The notes under the pieces were generated by a model. That model saw nothing but the letters and a program-made list of their open reading frames with translations, was not told where the DNA came from and ran no database searches. 64,000 nucleotides of DNA from Burkholderia diffusa (lineage in GTDB: Bacteria; Pseudomonadota; Gammaproteobacteria; Burkholderiales; Burkholderiaceae). Location of the stretch: contig NZ_CABVPN010000037.1 of assembly GCF_902499115.1 (NCBI RefSeq), positions 1 through 64,000 on the forward strand, in the 5' to 3' direction. The translations under genes and the position numbers were made by a program. Positions 26,115 through 35,036 of the stretch are shown here, piece after piece. Within the stretch, counting starts at the first letter, position 1, and the number at the start of each line of letters is the position of its first letter.

Positions 26115-28331
26115 TCACGGTTTCCAGCGATACATCAGCACCTTGCCGCGCGCGTCTTCCTCGACGAACACCAGGTATTCGCCGTTCTCGCGCCGGAACG
26201 CGCTGATGCCGAACGGCACGTCGACCCAGCCCGACGCCTTGCCGACCTCCGCGCCCGGGCTCATCACGCCGACTTCCTTGCCGGTTTCCTTGTCGTACAC
26301 GTGGATCTTGCCGACCGGCTCCACCGTGAAGATGTAGCGGCCCTCGATCGTGATGCCGATCAGGTCGAGGATCGGCTTCGCGTCGAGCTGCCACGGCAGC
26401 GCGACCGTGTAGCGCACCACCGGCGAGCCGGTCGACCACTTGTCGAAGCGCACCAGCACGCGGCCGACTTCCTTGTTGATGCCCGGCTGCGGCGGCGCGT
26501 CGGCCGTGTAGCCCGTCACGTACAGCGTGTCCGTCTGCGGCTCGTAGATCGCGCGGCGCAGCTGCGTGAACGGCTGCGGCATCGGATAGGTCGTGACCTT
26601 GTCGTACGAGTAGATCGGGTTGCCGGCCTTGTCGATGCCGCCGTAACTGAAGCGGTGTATGCCGCGCACGTCGCTCGTGCGCCAGATGTCGCCCTTCGTG
26701 TCGACCCACCAGCCCCAGCCGCCCGCCTTCGCCTTGCCCGTCGTGTTGGTCGTGAACTCGTCCTCGTCGAGCCGGCCGTTGCCGTTCGCGTCGCGCCAGA
26801 TCCAGTCGCCACCCGGCGGCTTGTTCGGCACCTTGTCGACCGGCCGCGCGCGGCCCGCGATCAGGCCCGACGGAATCGCCACCTCGCCGTCGCGCTTCGC
26901 ATCGAAGCGGTAGATCTTCAGGTGATCGGCGTACATGTCGGTCAGGTACAGGAACGTGCGGCCGTCGACGCGCCGCGCCATCGGCATGCCCGGATACTGG
27001 TCCGTGTGGAACACGGGGTCGTCCGGATACTTGAAGCGGTTCGACAGGAATCCGACATATTTCCAGTCCTGGCCCGGCGGCTTCGACAGGTCGAGCTCGA
27101 AGCGCTTGTTGCCCGTATACATGCTGTTCGGCCGCGCGGGGTCGAGCCACGCGCCGTCGACGAACAGCAGCCCCTGCACCTGCCAGCGGAGCTTGCCGTC
27201 CGGCGTGTAGCTTTCCAGCACCGCGCCCAGCCCAGCCCCGATCGTGTCGTGGCGCGGCCCGATCCCGTTCATCGACACATAGATGTTGCCGGCGCGATCG
27301 ACGCCCACGCCCGTCAGCCCGTTGAAGCGCTGCGGCCCCGGACGGCCAGGCACCGGGCCCGCGAAGATTCCGCCGCGCTCGCCGAGCGTGCCCGACGGCG
27401 CATAGCCCTTGCCGCCTTTCGAGAAAATCAGGATCTGCTGGCGCGGCCCGTTGTCCGCGACGAGCACGCGCCCTTTCGCGTCGACCGCCACGTCCACCGC
27501 ATCGGTACCTTCCGGCAGCGGCGGCGCGTCATCGAGCTTGCGGCCGTCCGCGCGCACGTGCACGAGATGCGCGGGCCCGCCGATCGTATCGGTGAGCAGC
27601 CACAACGTGCCGTCGCCGGCGAGCGCGATGCGGCCCGGCTCGTGCGCACTCCACGTGGCCTTCTTCTGCATCGTCTCGGCGTCGTACACGTCCACCGCGT
27701 CGTGCGACGGATTCGTCGCGAACAGCGTCTTGTCGTCGGCCGCGAGGCCGCCGACTTCCGCCTTCGCCTCGCCCACTTCCGACCGGGCCGGGGCCGGCAC
27801 CTCGTTGACCATCATGAAGCTGGCGGCCATCCGCGCGCGACCGGCATCGGCACGTCCGCCAGGCGCGACCTGCGGCGCCGCGCGGAACGGCGCCGGCTGC
27901 TTCATGTCGCCGATCGTGCGGCGCGAAATGCCGAACCACTGCTTGCCCTTGCCCGGCCAGATGCCGGGCGACTGCAGATGGCCGCGCTCGTTGCCCACGC
28001 CGATCGCGACGTACGCATACTTGCCGTTCACCGCGACCGCGTTGCCGCCGAGGTTGCCCCAGCCGTGCGTGCCGCCGGCGAAGCCGAGCATCTTCCCGTC
28101 CTGGTAGACGCTCGCCTCGGCGCCGCTCTCGTCCCACGGCGCGTTCGTATACACCTTGCCGTCGGGTGTCACCGCGATCGCGCGAATGTCGATCTGCGTC
28201 CAGCTGCCGTCGCCATAGCCGAACGTGTTGCCGATCCACGACGTAGTCGCGGGCAACACGGTTTCAGCCGGAGCGGCGCTCGCGGACAGCGCCGCGCATA
28301 CCGTCATGCCAACCAGAATCAGACGTCGCAA
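26115..28331 (-). CDS. bceP: secreted beta-propeller-like protein of cepacian cluster (BceP-type)
   Basis: This 738-residue exported protein probably starts at TTG 28331, which has GGAGAG 4-9 bases upstream and gives a normal signal peptide (RRLILVGMTVCAALSASAAPA). The open frame extends 36 codons further without a better site. Repeats of the NHL/SMP-30 type are visible (for example AVNGKYAYVAIGVGNERGH, RAGNIYVSMNGIG, DTKGDIWRTSDVRG), suggesting a beta-propeller in the periplasm or outside. No catalytic site can be named. In cepacian cluster II the gene at this position has been suggested to act on the polysaccharide; that remains inference. Confidence 0.7.
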   Translation of the reverse strand: MRRLILVGMTVCAALSASAAPAETVLPATTSWIGNTFGYGDGSWTQIDIRAIAVTPDGKVYTNAPWDESGAEASVYQDGKMLGFAGGTHGWGNLGGNAVAVNGKYAYVAIGVGNERGHLQSPGIWPGKGKQWFGISRRTIGDMKQPAPFRAAPQVAPGGRADAGRARMAASFMMVNEVPAPARSEVGEAKAEVGGLAADDKTLFATNPSHDAVDVYDAETMQKKATWSAHEPGRIALAGDGTLWLLTDTIGGPAHLVHVRADGRKLDDAPPLPEGTDAVDVAVDAKGRVLVADNGPRQQILIFSKGGKGYAPSGTLGERGGIFAGPVPGRPGPQRFNGLTGVGVDRAGNIYVSMNGIGPRHDTIGAGLGAVLESYTPDGKLRWQVQGLLFVDGAWLDPARPNSMYTGNKRFELDLSKPPGQDWKYVGFLSNRFKYPDDPVFHTDQYPGMPMARRVDGRTFLYLTDMYADHLKIYRFDAKRDGEVAIPSGLIAGRARPVDKVPNKPPGGDWIWRDANGNGRLDEDEFTTNTTGKAKAGGWGWWVDTKGDIWRTSDVRGIHRFSYGGIDKAGNPIYSYDKVTTYPMPQPFTQLRRAIYEPQTDTLYVTGYTADAPPQPGINKEVGRVLVRFDKWSTGSPVVRYTVALPWQLDAKPILDLIGITIEGRYIFTVEPVGKIHVYDKETGKEVGVMSPGAEVGKASGWVDVPFGISAFRRENGEYLVFVEEDARGKVLMYRWKP

Positions 28332-28799
28332 TGCGCTCTCCAGACTCGATACGGAAGCGACCGGCGCCGCGGCATGCTGCCTGCCCTGATGCCCTGTCGC
28401 TAAATAGGTTTCAAACGTCGCGATGCAGGTTACAAGCAAAAATAATCACAAGAAATTTGGAAATATTTGGGGATGTTTCGAGCTGAAATATCGAGCCGGA
28501 ACAACGAGAAATTGGCCCGGCAAAGCGGAAATATCGACCGCCTTTCACGCGGCGATCCGTAGAAAATGCCGCTCCGGCCCGCGCGCCGGGGCGCGTAGCC
28601 TGCAAACCTTTCATGTCGCGATTGAAACAACCGGCATTCGAATGTTTTCAGCCGGATAAATGACATGCGTTTTTTTGCCGATTTCTTTTCCCTAGAATCG
28701 ATTTCGATTCAATATTTCATTTAAACGCATGCATTACGTTCACGCATCGGATGCGCGGCGCGCCGCGGCATCGGCCGCGCGTCGCGAAGGAGCGGCGCG
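28332..28799. other. Divergent promoter region, bceP / bceO
   Basis: This 468-base region has no gene and is far more AT rich than its surroundings. It contains the perfect palindrome at 28695-28710 and should hold promoters for both arms of the cluster. Confidence 0.6.
28695..28710. promoter_or_regulatory. palindrome upstream of bceO
   Basis: GAATCG-ATTT-CGATTC is a perfect inverted repeat 90 bases before bceO in the AT-rich divergent region. It could be the operator of a dimeric regulator. Confidence 0.4.
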
Positions 28800-29864
28800 A
28801 TGACGGGCATTTCGCGCACCACCGACCTCGCCCCGCCGCAACACGGCCGCATCGTGCAGCTCGACGGGCTGCGCGCGATCGCCGTCGGCGCCGTGTTCCT
28901 CCAGCACGCGCTGAAGGCGCCGCTATGGATGGGCGTCGACCTGTTCTTCGTGCTGAGCGGCCTGCTGATCACCGGCATCCTGCTCGATCGAAAGGCGCGC
29001 GGACAGTCGTACTTCAGCCACTTCTACGCGCGCCGCGTGCGCCGGATCCTGCCGCCGTACGTGCTGCTGCTGATCGTGTCGACGCTGCTGTTCGGCGCGA
29101 GCTGGCTGCCGCACTGGCCGTGGTTCGCGTTCTTCTCGACCAACATCGGACTGTCGCTCGGCAGCATCGGCCACGACAGCCTGAACGTGCTGTGGTCGCT
29201 CGCCGTCGAGGAGCAGTTCTACATCTTCTGGCCGTTCGTCGTGCTGTGGTGTTCGGAGCGAGCGCTGCTGTGGATCGCCGCCGCGCTGATCGTCGCGGCG
29301 CCCGTGCTGCGCGCGATCGCGACGCCGTGGTTCGATTCGTTCTGGCCGATTTACTACCTGACGCCGTTCCGCATGGACCTGCTCGCCGCCGGTGCGCTGC
29401 TCGCGATCGTGCTGCGCCGCGACCGGCGCGCGCTGGAGCCGTTCTATCCGCTCGCGATCGTCGGCGCGCTCGTGTCGCTCGCGATCCTCGGCTGGCTGCA
29501 CCTGTCGTTCCCGCGTTTCCGCGCGGCGAACACGCCGCTGTCGAACGCCGCGCTCTACAGCATCTCGCTGCTGCTGTGCACGTCGATCGTCGTGATCGCG
29601 CTGCGCGGACGCGGCCTCGTGCAGCGCGTGCTGACGAACCCGCTGCTCGTGTACGTCGGCACCGTCAGCTACACCGTCTACCTGATTCACCTGAGCGTGC
29701 TGTACGCGCTGTGGCCGTTGCACCTGAACCGCTTCGTCACGGCCGCGCTCGCCCTCGCCATCACGCTCGCGTACGCCACCGTGAGCTGGTACGGCTTCGA
29801 GCGGCGCCTGACGCGCGGCCCCGCACGCGCCACGGTGCCCGCCACCGTGCGCACGACAGCCTGA
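28800..29864 (+). CDS. bceO: acyltransferase-3 family protein, cepacian cluster (BceO-type)
   Basis: This 354-residue membrane acyltransferase has RIVQLDGLRAIAVGAVFLQHA at residues 17-37 (the family's first helix and histidine), RRVRRILPPYVLLL near 78, and SLAVEEQFYIFWP near 135. About ten helices are present. The ATG at 28800 follows AAGGAG by 9 bases. It is the first gene of the plus-strand arm, 35 bases before bceN. It is the third O-acyltransferase of the cluster, which fits the heavy acetylation known for cepacian. Confidence 0.82.
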   Translation: MTGISRTTDLAPPQHGRIVQLDGLRAIAVGAVFLQHALKAPLWMGVDLFFVLSGLLITGILLDRKARGQSYFSHFYARRVRRILPPYVLLLIVSTLLFGASWLPHWPWFAFFSTNIGLSLGSIGHDSLNVLWSLAVEEQFYIFWPFVVLWCSERALLWIAAALIVAAPVLRAIATPWFDSFWPIYYLTPFRMDLLAAGALLAIVLRRDRRALEPFYPLAIVGALVSLAILGWLHLSFPRFRAANTPLSNAALYSISLLLCTSIVVIALRGRGLVQRVLTNPLLVYVGTVSYTVYLIHLSVLYALWPLHLNRFVTAALALAITLAYATVSWYGFERRLTRGPARATVPATVRTTA

Positions 29865-29899
29865 CTTTCTCAATCCATCGATTCGACCAGGACATTGCC

Positions 29900-30946
29900 A
29901 TGAGCCAAACTCGCAAGAAGGCCATCATCACGGGGATCACCGGGCAGGACGGCGCCTACCTGACCAAGCTGCTGCTCGACAAGGGCTACGAAGTCACGGG
30001 CACCTACCGCCGCACCAGCTCGGTGAACTTCTGGCGTATCGCCGAGCTCGGCGTCGATACGCACCCGAACCTGTCGCTCGTCGAGCACGACCTGACGGAT
30101 GCCGGCTCGAGCCTGCGGCTGCTCGAACGCACGCAGCCCGACGAGCTGTACAACCTGGCCGCGCAGAGCTTCGTCGGCGTGTCGTTCGATCAGCCGGCGA
30201 CGACCGCCGAGGTCACCGGCATCGGCCCGCTGAACCTGCTCGAGGCGATCCGCGTGGTCAGCCCGAAGACGCGCTTCTACCAGGCATCGACGTCCGAGAT
30301 GTTCGGCAAGGTGCAGGCCATTCCGCAAACGGAAACGACCGCGTTCTACCCGCGCAGCCCGTACGGCGTCGCGAAGCTGTACGCGCACTGGATGACCGTG
30401 AACTACCGCGAGTCCTACGACCTGTTCGGCTGCAGCGGCATCCTGTTCAACCACGAATCGCCGCTGCGCGGCCGCGAGTTCGTCACGCGCAAGATCACCG
30501 ACACCGTCGCGAAGATCAAGCTCGGCAAGGCGACCAAACTCGAGCTCGGCAACCTCGACGCCAAGCGCGACTGGGGCTTCGCGCTCGAATACGTCGAAGG
30601 GATGTGGCGAATGCTGCAGGTCGACGAGCCCGACACCTACGTGCTCGCGACCAACCGCACCGAGACAGTCCGCGACTTCGTGCAGATGGCGTTCGCGGCG
30701 GCCGGCTACCAGATCGAATGGACCGGCAAGGGCGAACAGGAACGCGGCCTCGACGCGTCGAACGGCGACGTGCTCGTCGAAGTGAATCCGAAGTTCTACC
30801 GCCCTGCCGAAGTCGACCTGCTGATCGGCTGCGCGGACAAGGCCAAATCCAAGCTCGGCTGGGCGCCGGAAACGACGCTCGAGCAGCTTTGCCAGATGAT
30901 GGTGGAAGCGGACCTGACGCGGAATCGTCACCATGACACGTACTGA
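29900..30946 (+). CDS. bceN: GDP-mannose 4,6-dehydratase
   Basis: This 348-residue SDR enzyme converts GDP-mannose to GDP-4-keto-6-deoxymannose. The NADP site is ITGITGQDGAYL (residues 10-21). The catalytic Ser/Thr is in QASTSEMFGKVQ and the YxxxK in SPYGVAKLYAHW. NHESPLRGREFVTRKI and GNLDAKRDWGFALEYVEGMW are typical of Gmd. ATG 29900 is used because the domain begins five residues later; the longer frame is the bceO region. It overlaps bceM by 14 bases, so the two steps to GDP-rhamnose are co-translated. Confidence 0.93.
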   Translation: MSQTRKKAIITGITGQDGAYLTKLLLDKGYEVTGTYRRTSSVNFWRIAELGVDTHPNLSLVEHDLTDAGSSLRLLERTQPDELYNLAAQSFVGVSFDQPATTAEVTGIGPLNLLEAIRVVSPKTRFYQASTSEMFGKVQAIPQTETTAFYPRSPYGVAKLYAHWMTVNYRESYDLFGCSGILFNHESPLRGREFVTRKITDTVAKIKLGKATKLELGNLDAKRDWGFALEYVEGMWRMLQVDEPDTYVLATNRTETVRDFVQMAFAAAGYQIEWTGKGEQERGLDASNGDVLVEVNPKFYRPAEVDLLIGCADKAKSKLGWAPETTLEQLCQMMVEADLTRNRHHDTY

Positions 30947-31907
30947 TGCCGGACGCTCGTCGCGCCGCGCATTCGTCACGGGCCTGACGGGCTTCACCGG
31001 CCGCTACATGGCGCAGCAGCTCGAGGCGGCCGGCTACGACGTGTGGGGCACCGTTGCGCCCGGCGCGGCGCGGCCGGACGATCCGGCGTTCGCGAACTGC
31101 ACGCTGCTGCCGGTCGACCTGCTCGACGCGCAGGCGATGCGCGCAGCGGCCACCGATGCGCGACCCGATGCGGTCGTGCATCTGGCTGCGCGCGCACACG
31201 TCGCGCAGGACGAGCCGTCGCAGACTTACGCGGTCAACATCGTCGGCACGCGCAACCTGCTGGCCGCGCTCGCGGGTCTCGATCGCCGTCCGTCGGCGGT
31301 GCTGCTCGCCAGCAGCGCGAACATCTATGGCAATTCGACGGCCGGCGTGCTCGACGAAACCGTCTCACCCGCCCCCGCGAACGACTATGCTGTCAGCAAG
31401 CTCGCGATGGAATACGCGGCGAAGCTGTGGGCCGACCGCCTGCCAATCGTGATCGCGCGGCCGTTCAACTACACCGGCGTCGGCCAGGACGAGGCGTATC
31501 TGCTGCCGAAACTCGTGTCGCACTATGCGCACAATGCGCCGCGCATCTCGCTCGGCAATCTCGACGTGAGCCGCGATTTCTCCGACGTGCGCGACGTGAC
31601 GACCGCCTATCTGAAGCTGCTCGAAACCGCGCCGGCCGGCGAGACGTTCAACGTCTGCTCGGAGCGCGCGTATTCGCTGAAGGAAGTGCTGGCGATGCTG
31701 TCGCGGATCGCCGGCTACGTGATCGACGTGACGATCGATCCACGTTTCGTCCGGCACAACGAAGTGAAGCGCCTGAGCGGGTCGCGCGACAAGCTGCGGC
31801 GCGCGGTGGGCGAGCTTCCGGTGACGCCGCTCGACGACACGCTGCGCTGGATGATGGAAGCGATGCGTGACGAGCATCGGCCCGCGCAGGCCGGGCACGC
31901 CGGCTGA
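30933..31907 (+). CDS. bceM: GDP-4-keto-6-deoxy-D-mannose reductase (GDP-rhamnose forming)
   Basis: This 324-residue SDR enzyme follows directly on the dehydratase. It has FVTGLTGFTGRYMAQQL (about residues 13-29) as the cofactor loop, LLASSANIYGNSTAG with the catalytic serine, YAVSKLAMEYAAKLW with YxxxK, and RPFNYTGVGQDEAYLLPKLV. This set fits Rmd-type reductases, which give GDP-D-rhamnose, a sugar of cepacian. A GDP-fucose synthase-like or other epimerase role is less likely given the pairing with bceN. Confidence 0.85.
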   Translation: MTRTDAGRSSRRAFVTGLTGFTGRYMAQQLEAAGYDVWGTVAPGAARPDDPAFANCTLLPVDLLDAQAMRAAATDARPDAVVHLAARAHVAQDEPSQTYAVNIVGTRNLLAALAGLDRRPSAVLLASSANIYGNSTAGVLDETVSPAPANDYAVSKLAMEYAAKLWADRLPIVIARPFNYTGVGQDEAYLLPKLVSHYAHNAPRISLGNLDVSRDFSDVRDVTTAYLKLLETAPAGETFNVCSERAYSLKEVLAMLSRIAGYVIDVTIDPRFVRHNEVKRLSGSRDKLRRAVGELPVTPLDDTLRWMMEAMRDEHRPAQAGHAG

Positions 31908-31932
31908 TTGCGTCAACGCGCGCGGCGCCGGC

Positions 31933-31971
31933 CAAAAAACACGGGCCGCTCGATCAGATCGAGCGGCCCGT
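31933..31971 (-). terminator. Terminator of metZ
   Basis: ACGGGCCGCTCGAT pairs with ATCGAGCGGCCCGT, and on the minus strand the hairpin is followed by GTTTTTTGG. It lies between convergent bceM and metZ. On the plus strand there is no T-run, so it serves mainly metZ. Confidence 0.85.
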
Positions 31972-32003
31972 CGTCATGTCGGCCCTGTAACCTGCCGCCG
32001 CGC

Positions 32004-33194
32004 TCAGCCCGCGAGACCGCGCGCGAGATCGTTGCGCAGGTCGCCCGCGTTTTCCAGGCCGACCGCGAGGCGGATCAGCCCTTCGGTGATCCCCGCGGCC
32101 GCACGCGCTTCCGGCGTGATGCGGGCATGCGTCGTCGTCGCCGGATGCGTGATCGTCGTGCGCGTGTCGCCGAGGTTGCCGGTGATCGAGATCAGCTTCG
32201 TGCTGTCGATCACGCGCCACGCATTCGCGCGCTGCTGCTCCGACGTGTCGCCCTTCAGCTCGAACGACACGATCGCGCCGCCCGCCTTCTGCTGGCGCTT
32301 CGCGAGTTCGTGCTGCGGATGCGATTCGAGCCCGGGATAAAACACGCGCGCGACGGCCGGGTGCGAATCGAGCCAGCGCGCGATTTCCAGCGCGTTCGCC
32401 GACTGCTTCTCGACGCGCAGCGACAGCGTCTCCATCCCCTTCAGCAGCACCCACGCGTTGAACGCCGACAGCGTCGGCCCCGCGCTGCGCACGAACGGGA
32501 ACACCTTGCCCATGATGAATTCCTTCGAGCCGACCAGCGCGCCGCCGAGCACGCGGCCCTGCCCGTCAAGGAACTTCGTCGCCGAGTGCATCACGACGTC
32601 CGCGCCGAGTTTCAGCGGCTGCTGCAGCACCGGGCTGCAGAAACAGTTGTCGACGACGAACAGCGCGTTCGCGGCCTTCGCGATCTTGCCGATCGCCTCG
32701 ATATCGGCGAGTTCGGTCAACGGGTTCGACGGCGTTTCGAGGAAGAACATCTTCGTCTCGGGCCGCACCGCTTCCTGCCATGCGTTCAGGTCGGTCGGAT
32801 CGACGAAGGTCGTCGTGATGCCGAACTTGCTGAAGATCTGCGAGAACATCCCGAGCGTCGAGCCGAACAGGCTGCGCGAGCTGACGAGGTGATCGCCCGC
32901 CTGCAGGGCGGACATCACGACCGACATGATCGCGGCCATGCCCGATGCCGTCGCGATGCAGGCCTCGCCGCCTTCGAGCGCGGCGAGACGATCCTGGAAC
33001 ATGGTGACGGTCGGGTTCGTGAAGCGCGAATAGGTGAAATAGTCTTCCGAATTCGCGAAGCGCTCGGCCGCCTCGGCCGCGCTCGTGAAGCAGAAGCTCG
33101 ACGTGAGGAACAGCGCTTCCGAATGCTCGTTGAAGTTGCTGCGCAACGTGCCCGCGCGCACGGCGAGCGTGTCAAAGTTGAGGGAGTCGTCCAT
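32004..33194 (-). CDS. metZ: O-succinylhomoserine sulfhydrylase
   Basis: This 396-residue PLP enzyme of the Cys/Met metabolism family makes homocysteine from O-succinylhomoserine and sulfide. The pyridoxal lysine is in MHSATKFLDGQGRVLGG; other signatures are EGGEACIATASGMAAI and FFLETPSNPLTELADI. ATG 33194 is chosen because the family N-terminus (DSLNFDTLAVRAGT) begins at once. A SAM-II riboswitch and a terminator (33271-33411) lie in its leader, so methionine supply should repress it through S-adenosylmethionine. Confidence 0.93.
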   Translation of the reverse strand: MDDSLNFDTLAVRAGTLRSNFNEHSEALFLTSSFCFTSAAEAAERFANSEDYFTYSRFTNPTVTMFQDRLAALEGGEACIATASGMAAIMSVVMSALQAGDHLVSSRSLFGSTLGMFSQIFSKFGITTTFVDPTDLNAWQEAVRPETKMFFLETPSNPLTELADIEAIGKIAKAANALFVVDNCFCSPVLQQPLKLGADVVMHSATKFLDGQGRVLGGALVGSKEFIMGKVFPFVRSAGPTLSAFNAWVLLKGMETLSLRVEKQSANALEIARWLDSHPAVARVFYPGLESHPQHELAKRQQKAGGAIVSFELKGDTSEQQRANAWRVIDSTKLISITGNLGDTRTTITHPATTTHARITPEARAAAGITEGLIRLAVGLENAGDLRNDLARGLAG

Positions 33195-33270
33195 GTTCCG
33201 TTTTCCGTATTCGAGGGTCGCGCCGCAGGTCATGCGTCGGGCGCGAACCCAGCCACAAAATCAGGCCAAA

Positions 33271-33305
33271 ACAAAAAGCCCGCTATGCGTCGGCATCAGC
33301 GGGCT
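33271..33305 (-). terminator. Attenuator terminator upstream of metZ
   Basis: On the minus strand AGCCCGCTGATGCC folds with the complementary AGCGGGCT, followed by TTTTTGTTTTGG. It lies between the SAM-II aptamer and the metZ start. It can end purF read-through, and it could also be the expression platform of the riboswitch. Confidence 0.8.
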
Positions 33306-33353
33306 TCGGTGCGGTACGACAGCGATCGACTCGGGCCGACTGTCGCCGGCCTT

Positions 33354-33411
33354 CGCTTTAGCTGTTTTGGGAAGTCGCCCCGCGTCCGCAAGCTGAATCA
33401 AATCGACGCAC
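33354..33411 (-). promoter_or_regulatory. SAM-II (SAM-alpha) riboswitch aptamer
   Basis: Read on the minus strand, P1 is GCGUC/GACGC enclosing GAUUUGAUUCAGCUUGCG, which matches the invariant GAUUU and UUGC positions of SAM-II. Downstream, AAAACAGCUAAAGCG gives the conserved AAA and GCUAAA that form the pseudoknot and ligand site. The upstream gene is purF and the downstream gene is metZ, a standard SAM-II target pathway. Binding of S-adenosylmethionine should stop metZ expression, with the terminator 48 bases further on. Confidence 0.8.
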
Positions 33412-33452
33412 GGCGACATCCTATCACGCTTCGTCGGAAGCGTGCGGCTGCA

Positions 33453-34985
33453 TCACTCGACCGACAGTTGCAGGTTCATCTGCGAACGCGCGGCATCGCC
33501 AGCCGTGTCGCGATCAGCCTGCGACGCCGGTGCGAGACGCGCACGCTCGATCGCATCGAGGTACTCGGGCGTCACGGCGCCGGTGATGTAGTTGCCGTCG
33601 AAGCACGACGCCTCGAATTGCTCGAGCTTCGGGTTGATGTCGCGCACCGCGCGGCGCAGGTCGTCGACGTCCTGGTAGATCAGGTGGTCGGCGCCGATGA
33701 TCTTCGCGACTTCCTCGTCGGTGCGGCCGTGGGCAACCAGCTCGCCGCGCGTCGGCATGTCGATGCCGTACACGTTCGGGAACTTCACGGGCGGTGCAGC
33801 CGACGCGAAGATCACCGACTTCGCGCCCGCATCGCGCGCCATCTGCACGATCTCGTGCGAGGTCGTGCCGCGCACGATCGAGTCGTCGACGATCAGCACG
33901 TTCTTGTCCTTGAACTCGATGCTCATCGCATTGAGCTTCTGGCGCACCGACTTCTTGCGCACGGCCTGGCCCGGCATGATGAAGGTGCGGCCGACGTAGC
34001 GGTTCTTGAAGAAGCCTTCGCGATACTCGACGCCGAGCTTCGCGGCGACCTGCATCGCGGCCGGACGCGACGAATCGGGAATCGGCATCACGACGTCGAT
34101 CGGCACGTTCGGCAGCTCGCGCTTGATCTTCTCGGCGAGGTAGTCGCCCATGCGCAGGCGCACGTTGTAGACGGGCACGCCGTCGAGGCACGAATCCGGA
34201 CGCGCGAGATACACGTATTCGAACATGCACGGATTCAGCGTCGGGTTCTCCGCGCACTGCTGGCTGTGGAAGTTGCCGGCCTTGTCGATGAAGATCGCTT
34301 CGCCCGGCTGCACGTCGCGCACGAATTCGAACCCGATGCCTTCGACCGCCACCGACTCAGACGCCACCATCCACTCGGTGCCGTGTTCGGTCTCGAGCTT
34401 GCCGATGCAGAGCGGGCGAATGCCGAACGGATCGCGGAACGCGAGCAGGCCGTAGCCGGCGATCAGCGACACGATCGCGTACGAGCCCTGCAGGCGGCGA
34501 TGCACGCCCGCGACCGCCTTGAACACCGCGGCCGGATCGAGTTCGAGGCCCGTCGTCGACAGCTGCAGCTCGTGCGCGAACACGTTGAGCAGCACTTCGC
34601 TGTCGGAATTGGTGTTGATGTGCCGGCGGTCGATCCGGAACATCTCGTCCTTCAGCTGTTCCCAGTTCGTCAGGTTGCCGTTGTGCGCGAGGATGATCCC
34701 GAACGGCGCGTTCACGTAGAACGGCTGCGCCTCGGCTTCGCTCGACGCCGAGCCGGCCGTCGGATAACGGACCTGGCCGATGCCGAAGGTGCCGGGCAGG
34801 CTGCGCATGTTGCGCGTGCGGAACACGTCGCGCACCATGCCGTTCGCCTTGTACATGTGGAAATTGCTGCCGTCCGCCGTCGCGATGCCCGCTGCGTCCT
34901 GACCGCGATGCTGCAGCAGCAGCAGGCTGTCATAGATCAGCTGATTGACCGGGGATTGGGAGATAACGCCTACGATGCCGCACAT
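33453..34985 (-). CDS. purF: amidophosphoribosyltransferase
   Basis: This 510-residue enzyme makes 5-phosphoribosylamine from PRPP and glutamine, the first step of purine synthesis. It begins MCGIVGVISQSPVNQLIYD, with Cys2 as the N-terminal glutaminase nucleophile after Met removal. The phosphoribosyl half has the PRPP motif VLIVDDSIVRGTT near residue 365. The length is normal. It lies between cvpA and metZ, an order (cvpA-purF-metZ) widely shared in beta- and gammaproteobacteria. Confidence 0.96.
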   Translation of the reverse strand: MCGIVGVISQSPVNQLIYDSLLLLQHRGQDAAGIATADGSNFHMYKANGMVRDVFRTRNMRSLPGTFGIGQVRYPTAGSASSEAEAQPFYVNAPFGIILAHNGNLTNWEQLKDEMFRIDRRHINTNSDSEVLLNVFAHELQLSTTGLELDPAAVFKAVAGVHRRLQGSYAIVSLIAGYGLLAFRDPFGIRPLCIGKLETEHGTEWMVASESVAVEGIGFEFVRDVQPGEAIFIDKAGNFHSQQCAENPTLNPCMFEYVYLARPDSCLDGVPVYNVRLRMGDYLAEKIKRELPNVPIDVVMPIPDSSRPAAMQVAAKLGVEYREGFFKNRYVGRTFIMPGQAVRKKSVRQKLNAMSIEFKDKNVLIVDDSIVRGTTSHEIVQMARDAGAKSVIFASAAPPVKFPNVYGIDMPTRGELVAHGRTDEEVAKIIGADHLIYQDVDDLRRAVRDINPKLEQFEASCFDGNYITGAVTPEYLDAIERARLAPASQADRDTAGDAARSQMNLQLSVE

Positions 34986-35036
34986 GGCATGTCCTTCAGA
35001 ATGACAAAATCGGTTCCGTCCTGCCCGGCCGCGTCG

